From: Clavulina sp. PMI_390
Lineage: Eukaryota > Basidiomycota > Agaricomycetes > Cantharellales > Hydnaceae
Length of the DNA: 64,000 bases
NCBI GenBank assembly: GCA_015039315.1
Contig: WIDE01000092.1
Coordinates: forward strand, 1 to 64,000
Direction of reading: 5' to 3'
Shown here: positions 34,901-47,440 of the stretch, piece after piece
Position numbering within the stretch: the first letter of the stretch is position 1
Layout: each line of letters opens with the position of its first letter
Position numbers and translations under genes: made by a program
The notes under the pieces: generated by a model
The model's input: the letters and a program-made list of their open reading frames with translations, nothing else
Told to the model about the DNA's origin: nothing
Databases searched by the model: none

Positions 34901-36450
34901 ATCTAGATTGATACAGTTGTGGGGGTGCGAACCCTTTGCGTTCAGGATCTCACGTGTTGTTCAGAAAATACTTGGGCATTATAGGATTGACCAATTACTC
35001 TCTGTAGCTTGACTTGACTGATTGTGAGAACTCTCGGGAAATTCACGAACTCGACCAATGGAGAGGCCACAAGCTGTTACCGAACCCTCCAGATAGTGTA
35101 ATTTGGGTCTTCTGCACTATCCCAAGCTGGATCTGTACAGGTTGCAAGTGGCAATGTCGTGGTAAAACCCAGTCCTTCTGTCGCGAGTTGTTCCCACCGG
35201 ATAACTCTCCTTGACAGTGTGACGTCCACATCTCAGCCATATAATCTCACCGGTTACTGAATAACTAACCCCTCTAATCCTCGCTCTCACCGGATATATG
35301 CACACATCTAGAACTACTGCTCAAGGGAGCGCGTGACCCCTGAACCAACCGGGGACCTCGGATCGGTCCGCAAGCCTCCAACTTCACCCCACGTCGCCAC
35401 ATCTTATCTTTTCAGGGAAACTTCCGACTCACAGTGCGACTCTTAATGCCGACACATGCGCGGGATAGTCCGTGCGGACGGATCGACCCCTAAGCCTATG
35501 ACGACAGTGTTCGGATATTCGAGTACCTATATGTGAGCAAGAATACTCACGAGCTCCGGTCTCGCACAAAACATCCTTATTGGCCAAACTTGACGGCAAT
35601 CACATGTGAGAACTCGATCTCACCTCGCTTATCGATCGGACCACTGGCATGTAGTCCTGGCTGACGTCTAACTTGTTGACGACCTTGACAGCAATCACAA
35701 CTTGTTTGCCTTGCGAAACATCATAACGAAATAGAGAGACCGTCTTCCGGTTTGTAGACTTATTATAACAAACGCCCCCACATCGCCTGACCATGTGTCG
35801 TCAAGCTCACATATTGCTTGCAGTCAAATGCGTTTTCACCAATGATCTCGTTGTACATGTGATATACAAATGATGGAAAGCCACTGGAATGCTTGACTCA
35901 CACCTCGAACTTTCCGTTAGGAGCCGCGTCTGGGAGAAATATAGATCACGCGCGCGACCGTAAATTAGACTCGCTCACGAGCAATATTGGATGCTTCTCG
36001 TGTGCTCGTGGGCTCATAATCGCACTGTTTCCCATACCAACCTCAGTATTCCCGAACATGGCGGTATAAGGCTAAGAGGCCGAAAGTTGGATCGAGAGAG
36101 AAAAACATCTGAGAGCAACCCGCAAATATGATGTCATGGTGGATACACGCTACTCCCAAAGATCAGTGTCTGACACACTCGCAACGTAGTGGAAATCACG
36201 AGACAGCTGGAAAACTTACCTTCACTAGAAATGGACGCCGAGATACCAGAATTCCAAATCCTCTCGTTCCTCGAGCCCACACGGTGTGGCCAGGTTCAAC
36301 GCTCATACGGCGAGCGTTCGAGCTATCTAGCAATAACCGTCCACTAGGTAGGGCGGATACTGGGGCTGATATGGCTAGATAAGCGGTCGTTAGTCGACCA
36401 TGCAATCATAGGAACTGGCGCAGCGACGCCCCGAACTGGACCGTGTCTCG
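34901..36450 (-). pseudogene. possible decayed kinase-like (FunK1-type) gene remnant
   Basis: On the minus strand at 36405-36196 a 70-codon frame contains VEPGHTVWARGTRG and then RPFLVKVSFPAVS. This resembles the glycine-rich start and the VKxSxP lysine strand of the fungal FunK1 kinase N-lobe. A second frame (35794-35600) has QVVIAVKVVNKLDVS, also kinase-like. The intervening sequence is broken by stops and no catalytic HRD or DFG segment was found. If real, this is a degenerated gene. The resemblance is weak and rests on a few residues. Confidence 0.22.
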
Positions 36451-38450
36451 ACTGTTCGCGAGAGATAATTAACTGCATTGCTGGTCGGAAAGCGCAACCT
36501 GCGCGTTGCTACTCATTCGACACAGGCCTTGTAATGCCTCGTTCGTGCGTCATAGTGCATGCTACCAGAGATAAGCTGCGGCAAAAGGTGCCTGCTCATT
36601 CCCATTCCTCGTAAATGTTGTTTAGTCGATGCTGGTTTGGAATCTACCATAAAAAAGCAAGTCAATGGATTGAAATGGTCGGCGAACGCTCGCCAGGAAT
36701 ATGAGCAACCGTGACCACCAGCAAGAGCAACTCGATGAGAACCGAGGAGAATGTAATGGCGAGTATATGTTCTGGAGAAATTTTGCTGGTGTTCCGGAAA
36801 ACAGCACCTATTGATGGCCAAATATAGATTTCTTCACGGTGACTCAAGGTGATAAAAACGATGGATATCAGCTTTGATCGTCCATTGAAGGCCGGAGCAC
36901 CCCAGCAAATACTGACATCGAGTGATACTAAAGTTTTACTCTCCCCGTTAGTAAGTGACAGTCGGAGAGGTGTGGACTATGGACGCCGATAGGCCGAGGG
37001 GGGAAAGTACCACAAGGGAAGTCGGGGCTGTCTAGCGGCTCAACACAGCTTGGAAAGTGAGAAGGGAAGCAGGCAGGCTGAATGAGGATAAATCTTCCGC
37101 GCTGTGATCTCCTCATCGCGAATTTCGACTCACGGATTCATGAACGATGGGGTGTTGAATATTATTGAAGGGCTGAGGTAGAGAGAAGTAGAGTTGTTAC
37201 TTCATAAATTCCGCCTAAATGTGAGAACATGCGGGGTGGATATTTCTACATAAAGACCACGGTATTGAAGCTTTTTTGGGGCTCAAAAGAGGCTCTTTTC
37301 ATAACTCGGGGACGAAGAGTGATCGTCAGACAAGGACGCAGAGCAGCGAACACCCCAAGAGCGCGCAACGACACACGAAACAAATGTGATAAGTGGGAGT
37401 TTGCTACCCCATAGAGACCACTCGGGCGTAATGATAAGCATGCGCAAGCGCCTCCAATCCCACGATCTTCACAGTGGGTTGTCTCCTGGGAGCAGGAGCG
37501 ATGGATGGATGTTACCAGTTAGCAATCGTTCTGACCACACGCCAAATGGGTACTAGCATATTGGGCGGGTACAGAGTCAGCGAAGGATAGGAAGGCCGGA
37601 TATCAAGTGAGTGAGAGGATGATGAGCTGATAACGTTTGAAGGACGAATATTCTGGTGCTCGCGGTAGACCTATGTCAAGTTTAGGGCACCGGGAAAGCA
37701 GTTGCGAGTAGGTGAACCGAAAGGCGGCAAGGACGATGACAGCAGTTGCTTATGTCCAACCCAGAAGAATAGATGGAAAGAAGTGTTCCTTTTGACACCA
37801 GTGCTGGGGCAACTCCAACGCTGAGTTGGATGCTTACCACCATTGTAATGATTGTCGGCGAGGCAGACACGCTGAAGGGATGTGGATCGTTTTGAGAGCC
37901 CTTCTGCGTCGCTCTTGATGGTGGTTGTGGTCCAGTGACAGAATTTGGTGGTGAGAGGGCTAATGAGCTGAGCGGAAAATGCCGCGTTCAACAGGAAATG
38001 AATCAATCAATACAACGATGTGGCCACTGTGACGTCTGAATTAGGCTTGCCAGAATCCAGAATCGACTGGATGTTTTTCTTCTTCACGAGTGCCGCTTTT
38101 CACTGGTAATTCACGTTAGCACAGTAGCCACGTAAGTGCTTGTAATCATGCTGACATGATTCGACTGAGCGCTCTTGGGTTGCCACAGTGTTCCCAACGC
38201 GCATCTCATTCAAGTTATTTCACATCGACCGCATCAGCGCGCAGGAGTCCATTGAAAAATTATCAGATAATCTTCGAACAGTCATGTAAAACCGCCGGGA
38301 TGACGTGAGCACCCGAGGGGTCCCTGAACCCCTGCTCCAAACTGTGTTGAGTTGGGCGGGAGCTGGTTTTGTGGTTTGGTGCCCGCACTGTATTGCGGCC
38401 CTTGACTGCCCCTTTGCTCTTGACCACTAGCCACGACATCGAACACCATC
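36451..38450. other. weakly coding-like region, unassigned
   Basis: About 2 kb on the 5' side of the MFS gene. On the minus strand around 36930-36660 a frame has a strong hydrophobic segment (ILAITFSSVLIELLLLVVTVAHI) and an earlier one (KLISIVFITL), like part of a membrane protein. No exon chain or family could be set. The frames at 37671-38006 are unconvincing. Confidence 0.25.
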
Positions 38451-41078
38451 ATGTCTGCGACGGCAGAAAAACCTGAGGGCTCCGAGGTCACCGCCGTCGT
38501 CCCGCCTGCCGCTGTTGCTGCTGCTGCTACTGTTCCCGTTCCCGCCGCCGCCGCCCCTGGCAACTCTGCAGGCGGCCCTCCTCAACATGCTCATGTAGAG
38601 GTCTCCAAAGCGCGCTTCGTTCTCATCTTCCTCTCTCTTATGCTCTGTATCTTTCTCTTTGCGGTAAGCTTCAGTTTGTAACAGCATTTGAACGGTCGTT
38701 GAACATCGGTCTCGCCCAAAACTTCGTTTTCTGCATTTGTCGATCATGCATCTATAGCTCGACCAGCTTATCGTTGGTAAGGACTGGCAGCCATCATACC
38801 GTCTCTTCTTTCATTCACAATTGTTTATAGCGACCGCCATCCCAAAGATCACCAATCAGTTCCACTCTCTGTCGCAAATCCCTTGGCTTGCCAATGGTAC
38901 GCATGCCCTTAATTTCAATGTAAACACTCAAACACTCACTACCAGGGGCCACACCAAATAGGCTTCTTGTGCGTCGAAATCATGGCTTTTCTCACGACAC
39001 TTTCTGCTTACCCCACACTTGATTTAGCGTCACGCTTCTGGCATTCAACCTGGCCTTTGCCCAATGGCTGGGCATATTCCCTGCCAAACATGTCCTCATC
39101 TTTGCCGTTGTCGTCTTTGAGGTCAGCTTCTGATCGTTGGAGTATGCGCCAGCTATTCATTCCGACCCTGACTATTCACCCTTTCTCAGGTGGGATCGTT
39201 CCTGTGCGGGATCGCTCCAAACATGATTACTCTCATCATTGGCCGCGCTGTCGCCGGTCTCGGAGGCACCGGAATCTTCAATGGGGCCCTGATGGTAAAT
39301 CAATTCGCGGGTTCTGTGTTGTGCGAAAATTGACGATCTCGATCTCATCGGTTTTCCTTTTGTTTCTGAAGGTATTGACTGAGATGACTGATTTCGCCAC
39401 CAGAGCGCGATACTTTGGCTTATTGGGTATCTGGTGGGTTTCCAAATCTTGATCCCTGTGAAGAGCAAAAGAGCTCATGAATTACGGACGATCTAGCTTT
39501 GCCGTAGCGTCGGTCCTCGGTCCCCTTGTTGGCGGCGCGTTCAGTGATCACGTCTCGTGGCGCTGGTGCTTCTACATCAACCTCGTAAGTTGCCAAGGCT
39601 TCCATTTCTCGATGAATGCCATACGGCTCTAATCTAACCTTCGACCGAAATATCTCTACCCATTCTCTTTGCAGCCCATTGGCGGTCTCGCACTCGTTTT
39701 CATTTTCCTCCTCGTCGAAACCCGTCCTCCCTATGGCCGCTCCGCGACATACCAAGGTTATGGTCGGCACATGCTCAAGCAGCTTGCCGAATGTGACTGG
39801 GTGGGTGTCGCCATCGTGCTCGCGTGGGCTATCTGCTTCACCCTTGGCCTCGAGTGGGGAGGAATTGTGAAGGCGTGGACCGACCCTAACGTGATTGCGT
39901 GCCTCGTCATGATCCCCGTGCTGGCAGTTGTCTTCTTCGCGTGGGAAGCTTATATGGGGAAGAAGGCCATGCTGCCGCTGTTCATGCTGAGGCACAGGGA
40001 CGTTGCTGGCGCTGCGATTCTCTGCATCTTCATGTGGGCAGTCTTTATGCTCTGTGTCTACTATCTGTCTGAAGGGTACCAGGCTATTTACAAGTACGTT
40101 TCCATCACTGTCTACCTTATTACGAACATCTTTCTGATGCTTCTCGTCTCGCTCGGCACTTTTCCCTACTCTCACCAGCGCCTCCGCCACAAACGCAGGC
40201 ATTTCTTTGCTCCCACAGATCGGCACCCAGATTTTCGTCCTCATTGTCTCCGGACGTGTAATTGCTCGCTTTGGCCGCTCGCACTGGATTATTGTTGCCG
40301 GGCCTATCTTCCTCGGGGTCAGCTCAGGTCTACTGTACTCGGTCAGATACCCGAAGAGCAAGAGCTATTACATGGGGTACTCCAGCATCATGGGTGTGGG
40401 TATTGGCCTATTGCTCCAAAATACGATCATCGCCGTGCAATATGTCTTGTAAGTTTGTAGCTTGTGCTCTCTGATTTGGTGTGGATTAGCCGGTGGCCTT
40501 GGTTTCTTACGCGATCTTCTGTTGATTCACTTTGCGCAATCTCATAGCCATGCCCAGCCGCAGCTCATCTCCGTGGGCACTGGCACTGTGACATTCTTCG
40601 GTTTTGTTGGGCGGAATCTCGGTATCTCACTCGCAGGCTCCGTCTTTGGAAACATGCTCCGCAAGAACATCCTCAAGCACGCTCCAACCATCTCGCCCGG
40701 GGTTCTCGCGGCTGTGGAGGCGAATGCCAACGCAGTGTGGACCTCCGTCCCTGACGTACGTCCCCTCCCCTTTCTTCATTTCGTTCTGTCCACGTGGAAC
40801 TGACCATCTGATCGTTATAGGACCTGCGTCCTGCCGTTCTGACTGGCTATACTGACACGCTATCATCAGTTTTCCTTATTGGAGTACCAGGCTCGGTCAT
40901 CGCGCTTGTCGCGGCACTGTGCATGCGCAACATCAAGATGGACATGTCCCATGGAGGACAGCAACCCACAACGAAGGAGGCTCCCAAGAAGGACGTGGAG
41001 GCCTCCGTGGGGGAGAATGAAGAAGCAGATGAGGCTGACGAGAAGCCAAAAGTGCAGGAGGAAAAAGCAGGAGAGTAA
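38451..41078 (+). CDS. MFS multidrug-type transporter (DHA2, 14-TM-like)
   Basis: Predicted 602 aa from 12 exons: 38451-38663, 38758-38776 (19 nt), 38831-38896, 38962-38968 (7 nt), 39028-39121, 39190-39294, 39372-39433, 39497-39584, 39675-40093, 40179-40448, 40548-40755 and 40821-41078. An Ala/Pro-rich cytosolic N-terminus precedes TM1 with the LDQLIV-ATAIPKI signature of DHA drug:H+ antiporters. Later come [40 protein letters not shown] (motif C and the DHA2 WRW-F-IN-P hallmark, in part) and GISLLPQIG. The C-terminal tail is Lys/Glu-rich. It likely sits in the plasma membrane and exports toxic compounds or secondary metabolites by proton exchange. The substrate is unknown. The 7-nt exon is needed to keep [12 protein letters not shown] in frame. 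Confidence 0.88.
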
Positions 41079-41514
41079 AACGAGCTTTCGCCCTACCACT
41101 TGCTTTCTCCTTCCTACGCTTCGGCTTGCTCTTTCCTTCCGATTATCTTGCCTTAGATACCCAACATGTAGTTGGACGACTGCAGACCTCAAGAAACATG
41201 CACGACCATACTTTGCTCGCCAATCATCATTGCTCTAAACCATCTATCCCTTCCATACTCACTAGTTATCTTTATACGCACGAATTCGACAGTTGATCCT
41301 CATATAATAAACAGTACGGCAGCCGTTATGGCTCCTTGACATTGCTCAGTCATGAATGGAGAAGGATGTGTTGATAGTCTACAAACGGAAGAACACATTG
41401 TGATCTAGATATGGGGTGTTTCTTTTCGCTCGAAACGGCTTGGAAATCCAGAATTTTGCCCAACTGGAGGCAAGCGGACAGGTCACGTGACCACCGCGCC
41501 CTGGATTTAAAAAA
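41079..41514. other. 3' flank of the MFS gene
   Basis: No gene is seen. A 10-bp palindrome gtcacgtgac lies near 41482, just upstream of the large palindrome. Confidence 0.4.
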
Positions 41515-41572
41515 GCGCTGTATTGGTTCTATCTCCAGCTCACGTGAGCTGGAGATAGAACCAATACAGCGC
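41515..41572. repeat. 58-bp perfect palindrome centred on CACGTG
   Basis: The two 29-bp arms 41515-41543 and 41544-41572 are exact reverse complements with no spacer, starting gcgctgtattgg and ending ccaatacagcgc. The centre is the E-box hexamer CACGTG. The palindrome does not extend into the flanks. It could extrude as a cruciform, be the fold-back tip of an element, or be an assembly artefact. Confidence 0.95.
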
Positions 41573-44500
41573 GATGAAGAGAAATGAAAGGTGGAATAAG
41601 TCTAGATATGATAAGAATAAAACAAAACCCATGTATATGGGCCTCGCCGCACCGACACTCTTCCGGGTGCTCAGATGCAGAGTGAGGAGAAATTCAAAAG
41701 CGGGTGTCGACTTGTACAAACCACAAGTCGGGTCGATGGAGTTATGGTGCAGTATACGCACGGAAAAGAAAGGTTAAAGGGGGAGAGGAAATCAGGGCTT
41801 GGTCCGGGCTGCACCAAAACCCACTGACCAGCAGCGGGGAAAAAGCGTTCCACGGACGGCCACGTATCTAAACACGGCTTGTACAGACCACGAAGCCGGC
41901 GGCGAAGAGGAAAGGAGAACGATAGTATGTATAGCTGACGCGACAAAGAGACGAATGTCAAAATGCCCGAGGGGATGGGCGAGATGCCACTAATCCACCA
42001 GCCAAAGAAGAAAACAATATAGGACCCCTCTCCACACGAAATATCTTAGTGAGCGATGTGGTGAACGAGGACGAGAGAAAATGGATAACGTGGAGAGGGC
42101 TAAAAGTGGGATAACCCGCCTCAGGAATACAAGAGGCACAAAGCTCTGGCTCAGAGAGCATGGAAAAAAGTAAATGACTGGGTTTCCCAAAAAACGCTCC
42201 GCTGAAGGCAACGGCTGCCGGCAAGCGTATCATGGTCAGCATCTGGCCAGGACAGCCCCACGAAACCTCGCCAGCACGAAACACGCTACAATCAGGGTGT
42301 TGACGGATACCCAACCGAGCATCCGCTAGCTCAGCGATCCTAGTGGTCTGCAGGCGCAGAAGACACCGGGTGGGATAAGTGGAAGGTAGGAGGTAGAAGC
42401 AACGGAGAACTGGAGAAAGGGGATGGGGTAGAATCCAGGAGCGGTGATGCTCGCGAGTAGGAGGAATGTTACAAACTCACTGAGAGTTACGATGGTGAGC
42501 CAGTTGCCCACTGGCATGGATGTTGAGGCTGAGACGCATCATCCGCGCGCATCTACAGACGAGAGTAGGTATCAACGACAACAACTGACGGCACATATTG
42601 GAGGAGACATACCGTAGCTCTCACTGGATAGTATCGGCATCAAGAAAAGGGAATAATAGGCAAGGGGGAGATGGGGGAAGGAGGGAGGCCTCGAAAGCTC
42701 TTTCCTTGGCATTTATAGAACAAGGATGGCATCACGTGGCCTGTCGGAGGTTCCGATGCGGCAGATTCAGATTTATTAAGATCTGCTGGGAAACGCGGTT
42801 AGGAAACGATCGGCGACCTTGGTGTTCGCCAATATGTATCTGGGGAGTGCTCGAGCCCCGCCAGCTCGGCCTATGCATCTGCAGAGGCGAGTTTGAGGGC
42901 AGACACTCGTGTAGCTCCTCAGGGCTCTGTTTACGTGTTTGTCACTATTGAGGAGAGAAAACAGGAAAACAAGAAAACAAAAGCTCCACGCACCATGCCC
43001 AGCAGTTTGACGCGACTTCTGGCTATTCTGAGATCGGCATCGTCATCCAGACATTGGAGACGCGGTCACGAATCAGGTTGGTCCACCATCCCACACCATT
43101 GATCATCACAATCCCTAATGTTGTGAGATAGAACAGCTAGTAGGGATGCGCTGTGGCGGGGAACCAGCAATATATCACGCAGAATGAATATAGGTATCTC
43201 GGCAGCCCAATAATTGAGCAGCAGCATGCAGCTTGCATCTTGCAGGCACTCTATTTTTCGCGCCAACATTCGGGACTATTAAAGTGAATTCATCCCGTCT
43301 CAAGTATGGCGGCAATTTTCGTGAAGGTTGGTCTCAAAAAGCTAGACCGTGTTGTTGTGACGATAGCCACATGAAATATAGAGAGTTGTCAAATCTGGGT
43401 ACTATTCAAGACCGCCTTTCTCATCCAACACCGGGTTGTCGCGAAATACACAGAATTGATATTGGATATGCAGCAGCTTGTAGTCGAGAAGGAGCGCGCT
43501 TAGTTAACGGTCATGATCATGAAAAGGACGAAAGGAGACCGTACTGAAGTGCGTCGCGTGCGGACTACGTTCAGAGCCGTGGCATAGCGTTAATGTGAAA
43601 GCTAACAGCATCGAAACAACATACGCCTTAAGGAAATATAGATGCCAGGATGCTGTGAATTGGTGGGGATCTTCGATTTGGAGTGAGGGATAAAACTTAC
43701 CAGTTGTGCCAAACTGAGCTAGTGTTCATAAACACCTGTTACGTGCTGGCTAACGTCCTGGCACACATGCTTGCTGCTCCCAAATACCTAGAACAATGCA
43801 GGAGATGCTACACCTCGGTATTCTTTGGTGTGTGTCTGCTCACTCATGATCTGAAGCAAGTGTGCAGGAAGAAGCCTGTACGATGGGGTCAGCAGTGTCT
43901 TTTACTTGGCGAAGCCAATGGATAGTATAAATAGATGTCTCTAGCGATCTCCCAAGACTGTCGAGTCCGGTGATATTTGAATACAGCGATGAAGCCGCAG
44001 GAACATTAAGAATGGTCCCGATGTCTGATCAGCGTCCAGCCCCATTCTCTCACTGAATATGAAAGAGTTAGCATTGGAACGAGCAAGCTCCATCCGAGGC
44101 ACGATAACTCGAAGACTCGACTCCCACGAAGCAAATCTATTTCAGGCCTATGAGCAGGCAAAGACCTTCTGAGTTGATATAAGCGTTTGGATGGTATGGT
44201 AGCCAAGATGACCCCTCACCCTCGCCTCCCTCTTTCAGACGCGAGTAAAGGGCAAACAGGGTGCAGGGGACGCAGTCTGATCCGCGGATTGCGGAGGTGG
44301 CCAAGGCGAAAATCACTAAGCCGTGGGAGCTTCCAATATAGCACTCAAGGGGTCAGGTCCCTTCGAGTAAGATGGCCGCGAATGCTCAGGATGGGCCGGG
44401 CGAACATCAGTCAGCAGAGTTGTGGAAATATAAGTAAATTTGCGGCTGCTCCGAATGCTACACATTGCCACAGCCCAAAAGATGCGTCTGCGCAAGCCCG

Positions 44501-44903
44501 AGAGCAGAGGCAGAGGAGAGCGGTCACGTAAAGGTGTGACTGGTGGTGGCTGGCCAAACAGTTTACCCGGTGTCAACAAAGTGCGTTGTGTACGATCGGC
44601 AGACCCGTCGCGTATCATCGTTTGTGGGGCACGGCTCGAGTGTTTTTAGCTGCAGCCGTTATCTCTCTGGCCACTCTATATCGATGCTCCGGACATGGCG
44701 GCATTATATTTGCGCTAAAAATAATAAGATGAATCATTCCAGCGCGCGAACATGAAGGACGCCGGGCAGTCGCCTCAGTCTTTTCTTTCGTTCGCTCTTT
44801 GCATTCCCCACCACCACTACCACAGGCTTTCGTAATTCCCCTCTGAGCCCGACGTCAGCCGAAGTAGTGACGCCTCCTATTGATTCTCACTTGTCCAACG
44901 ATC
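41573..44903. other. intergenic, no supported gene
   Basis: About 3.3 kb. Minus-strand frames at 41958-42517 include a hydrophobic stretch (SVNTLIVACFVLARF, read in one frame near 42290), but no valid exon chain from an ATG could be built. Plus-strand frames are short. The last about 100 bp before 44904 are C/T- and A/C-rich and probably hold the permease promoter. Confidence 0.35.
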
Positions 44904-47440
44904 ATGGCGGACACTGAGAAGGCCTTTGTCGTATCCTCCTCTGCAGACAGTAACCCCGTTACGCGAGTTTCCAGCGTCCAACGGGATGACCCTAATGGAA
45001 CGGTGCAGCACCAGCATCACTTCAGTCTGCTTTCTGCCATTGGTCTCGCATTTGCGATTCTCAATTCGTGGACTGCTATGGCCGCCAGTTTGAACCTCGC
45101 TCTCCCCTCTGGTGGACCCACTGCCGTCATCTGGGGCGTCGTCGTGTCCGGTATTGGTGACTTGTGCATCGTGTTGAGTCTTGCCGAGATTTGTGAGTCA
45201 TTCTGAATACGTTTGCGTCTCGGCGCACCGAAGGAGGTAGTTGATCAATTTGCGGGCGGATCTTCATACGACGCATTCACTTTACTACCATACTACAGGC
45301 AATGTGTACCCGACTTCGGGAGGTCAATACCACTGGGCTTACGTCCTTAGCCCGCCCAGTTGGGCACCACTGATCTCATGGATTAATGGTACGTTATGAC
45401 GAGAGAGGTATCTTTTGAACAGATCTTGACGTACTCATTTCCAACTTGGCAGGTTGGTTCGCTGTTGCCGGCTGGTGGGCTCTCACAGCGTCCGGTGGCA
45501 GTCTCGCCGGGTTCGTTTTCTCGCTTGATATCAAAAGTGATTGTTACTAACAAACGTTATTACTTACTGTAGAGACTTCATCACTGGGTTCGTCTCGTCT
45601 CGCAAGATCAACACTCAATGGCTCACGTTCTCTGCTTCTCTAGCATCATTGCCCTCCTCCACCCAGGCTATACCGTCCAGCGCTGGCACATCTTCCTCGT
45701 TTACATCGCCTTTGTTATTGGCGCTGCGCTGCTCAACATTTTCTTTGTCCGTCTACTACCGTTCATCGATCGTGCAGCTCTATTCTGGAGTCTGGCAGGG
45801 GCAATAATCATTAGTATCACAGTGCTGGCATGCCAAGGCTCAGGTGGAGAGTTCCAAGACGCTGAATTTGTGTTTGGAAGGTTCATCAACGAGGTTGGGT
45901 GTAAGTTGTCCCGTTTTTGTTTCGATTTACTTCGATTCCTGCTGACCCGATCGGATATCTTGGCTGTAATATATAAAAATTGCTTCGATTCAGGGTCTGA
46001 CGGTGTTTCGTGGCTCATCGGTCGTATGTATTGACTTTTCTTGCTCGTCCTACCGAAGGTGCTGACAAATATGCCCTGGTATCCATTTCTCCAACAGTCC
46101 TCCAGTCCGCGTTTGGTCTTACCGCGTACGACGCCGTCGCTCATCTCGTCGATGAAATGCCAGACGCAGCGGTCAATGCTCCTAAGGCAATGATCATGTC
46201 TGTGGTCATCGGTAGCACGTCGTCTTTCGTCTTTTTGGTTGTGGTGAGTACAAACAAGTCTCTTCGCCCTGGTTCGGAGGTGTAGACTGATCTGCATCTC
46301 ATGAACATTCGACTGTGCGCCCCACTAATACGCGTCTGATCGTTTAGCTGTTGTTCTGCTTGACGGATGTGGATGCTGTTATCTCAAGTTCAGCTGGTGC
46401 ACTTCTCGAGATCATGTACCAAGCCACTCGTTCTAAGTACGTACTTGGTTCGCTTTACACCACCCCTGATTTAGCGATAATTTCGATCTCATTTCTCCTT
46501 CATGTAGAGCTGGCGCAGTTTCCCTACTCATGTTCCCCGTTGTATGCATGGCATTCGCTACACAGAGTAAGTGCGAGCCCATCTCCCTGTGCATATCATC
46601 TAATCTTTCATGTCTGCATGCTTCTAGGTATATTGACCACCGCTTCCCGTATGACATATGCCTTCGCTCGCGATGGCGGGCTTCCATTCTCGCCCTTCTT
46701 TGCCAGGCACCATCATGGCCTCGGTGTCCCCGTCAACGCTATCCTGCTCACGACGGTCCTCGTTGTCATCTTTGGTCTCATCGTACGCATTTCCCTCGGC
46801 CAGAATCATTTCCAAGATACTGTTCACTAACTAGCTCCCCTGCCTTGCTGACCACCAGTTCATCGGCTCGTCATCCGCACTCAATGCCATCCTTTCCTCA
46901 TCTGTCGTTGGGCTTAACATCTCCTATTCTACGCCTATCGTCCTCCTTCTCGTACGCGGTCGCCGTATCCTGGACGAGCCAGTTCCCATTCACGGGATCA
47001 AATCTGGTGCTGCCGGTGGAGAGCGGAGGTTCAATCTAGGTCCTGTATGGGGCCCCATTATCAACGCAGTCGGACTGGCGTTTGCGGTCATTACGACGGT
47101 ATTCTTCTTGTTCCCACCAGCGCTTCCCGTTACCTCGTGAGTTGCATTGCTTAGCTGTCCCCTTTTATTGGTGTTCTGATTTGTATGTGTCTAAACATGA
47201 ACTTCGTGGGGGACTATATAGGTCAAATATGAACGTATGTTTCCAGAGTGATACTTCCTCCACAATTTGATTTTCTGACTTGACGTGTTTGCCTCATATG
47301 CTATATCCGCCGCGCTGCAGTACACCATCGTTGTGTTTGGTATCGTGATGATTGCAAGTGCCATCACTTGGTTTACGGACGGGCGCAAGAACTTCAAGGG
47401 GCCCAAGGATTTTGTCCATGGGGCACCAATTGAGAAGTAG
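44904..47440 (+). CDS. amino-acid/choline-type permease (APC superfamily)
   Basis: Predicted 531 aa from 13 exons: 44904-45192, 45299-45388, 45453-45510, 45573-45587 (15 nt), 45644-45900, 45994-46020 (27 nt), 46098-46243, 46348-46436, 46508-46566, 46628-46782, 46859-47136, 47222-47234 (13 nt) and 47321-47440. About 12 membrane helices start at HFSLLSAIGLAFAILNSWTAMAAS. Family motifs are CNVYPTSGGQYHWAYVLSP, GWWALTASGGSLAG, FGLTAYDAVAHLVDEMPDAA and TTASRMTYAFARDGGLPFS, as in fungal GABA, choline and amino-acid permeases (UGA4/HNM1 group). The tail is DGRKNFKGP. It probably imports an amine or amino acid at the plasma membrane, and the exact substrate is open. A distant choice within the family cannot be made from sequence alone. 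Confidence 0.9.

Noticed and set aside
39420..40361. 313-codon frame antisense to the MFS gene
   Set aside because: It mirrors the coding strand of a clearly conserved transporter. It is a codon-bias shadow.
42180..42540. small minus-strand membrane-peptide gene (NTLIVACFVLARF)
   Set aside because: No phase-correct GT-AG path from any nearby ATG reaches the hydrophobic frame without a stop.
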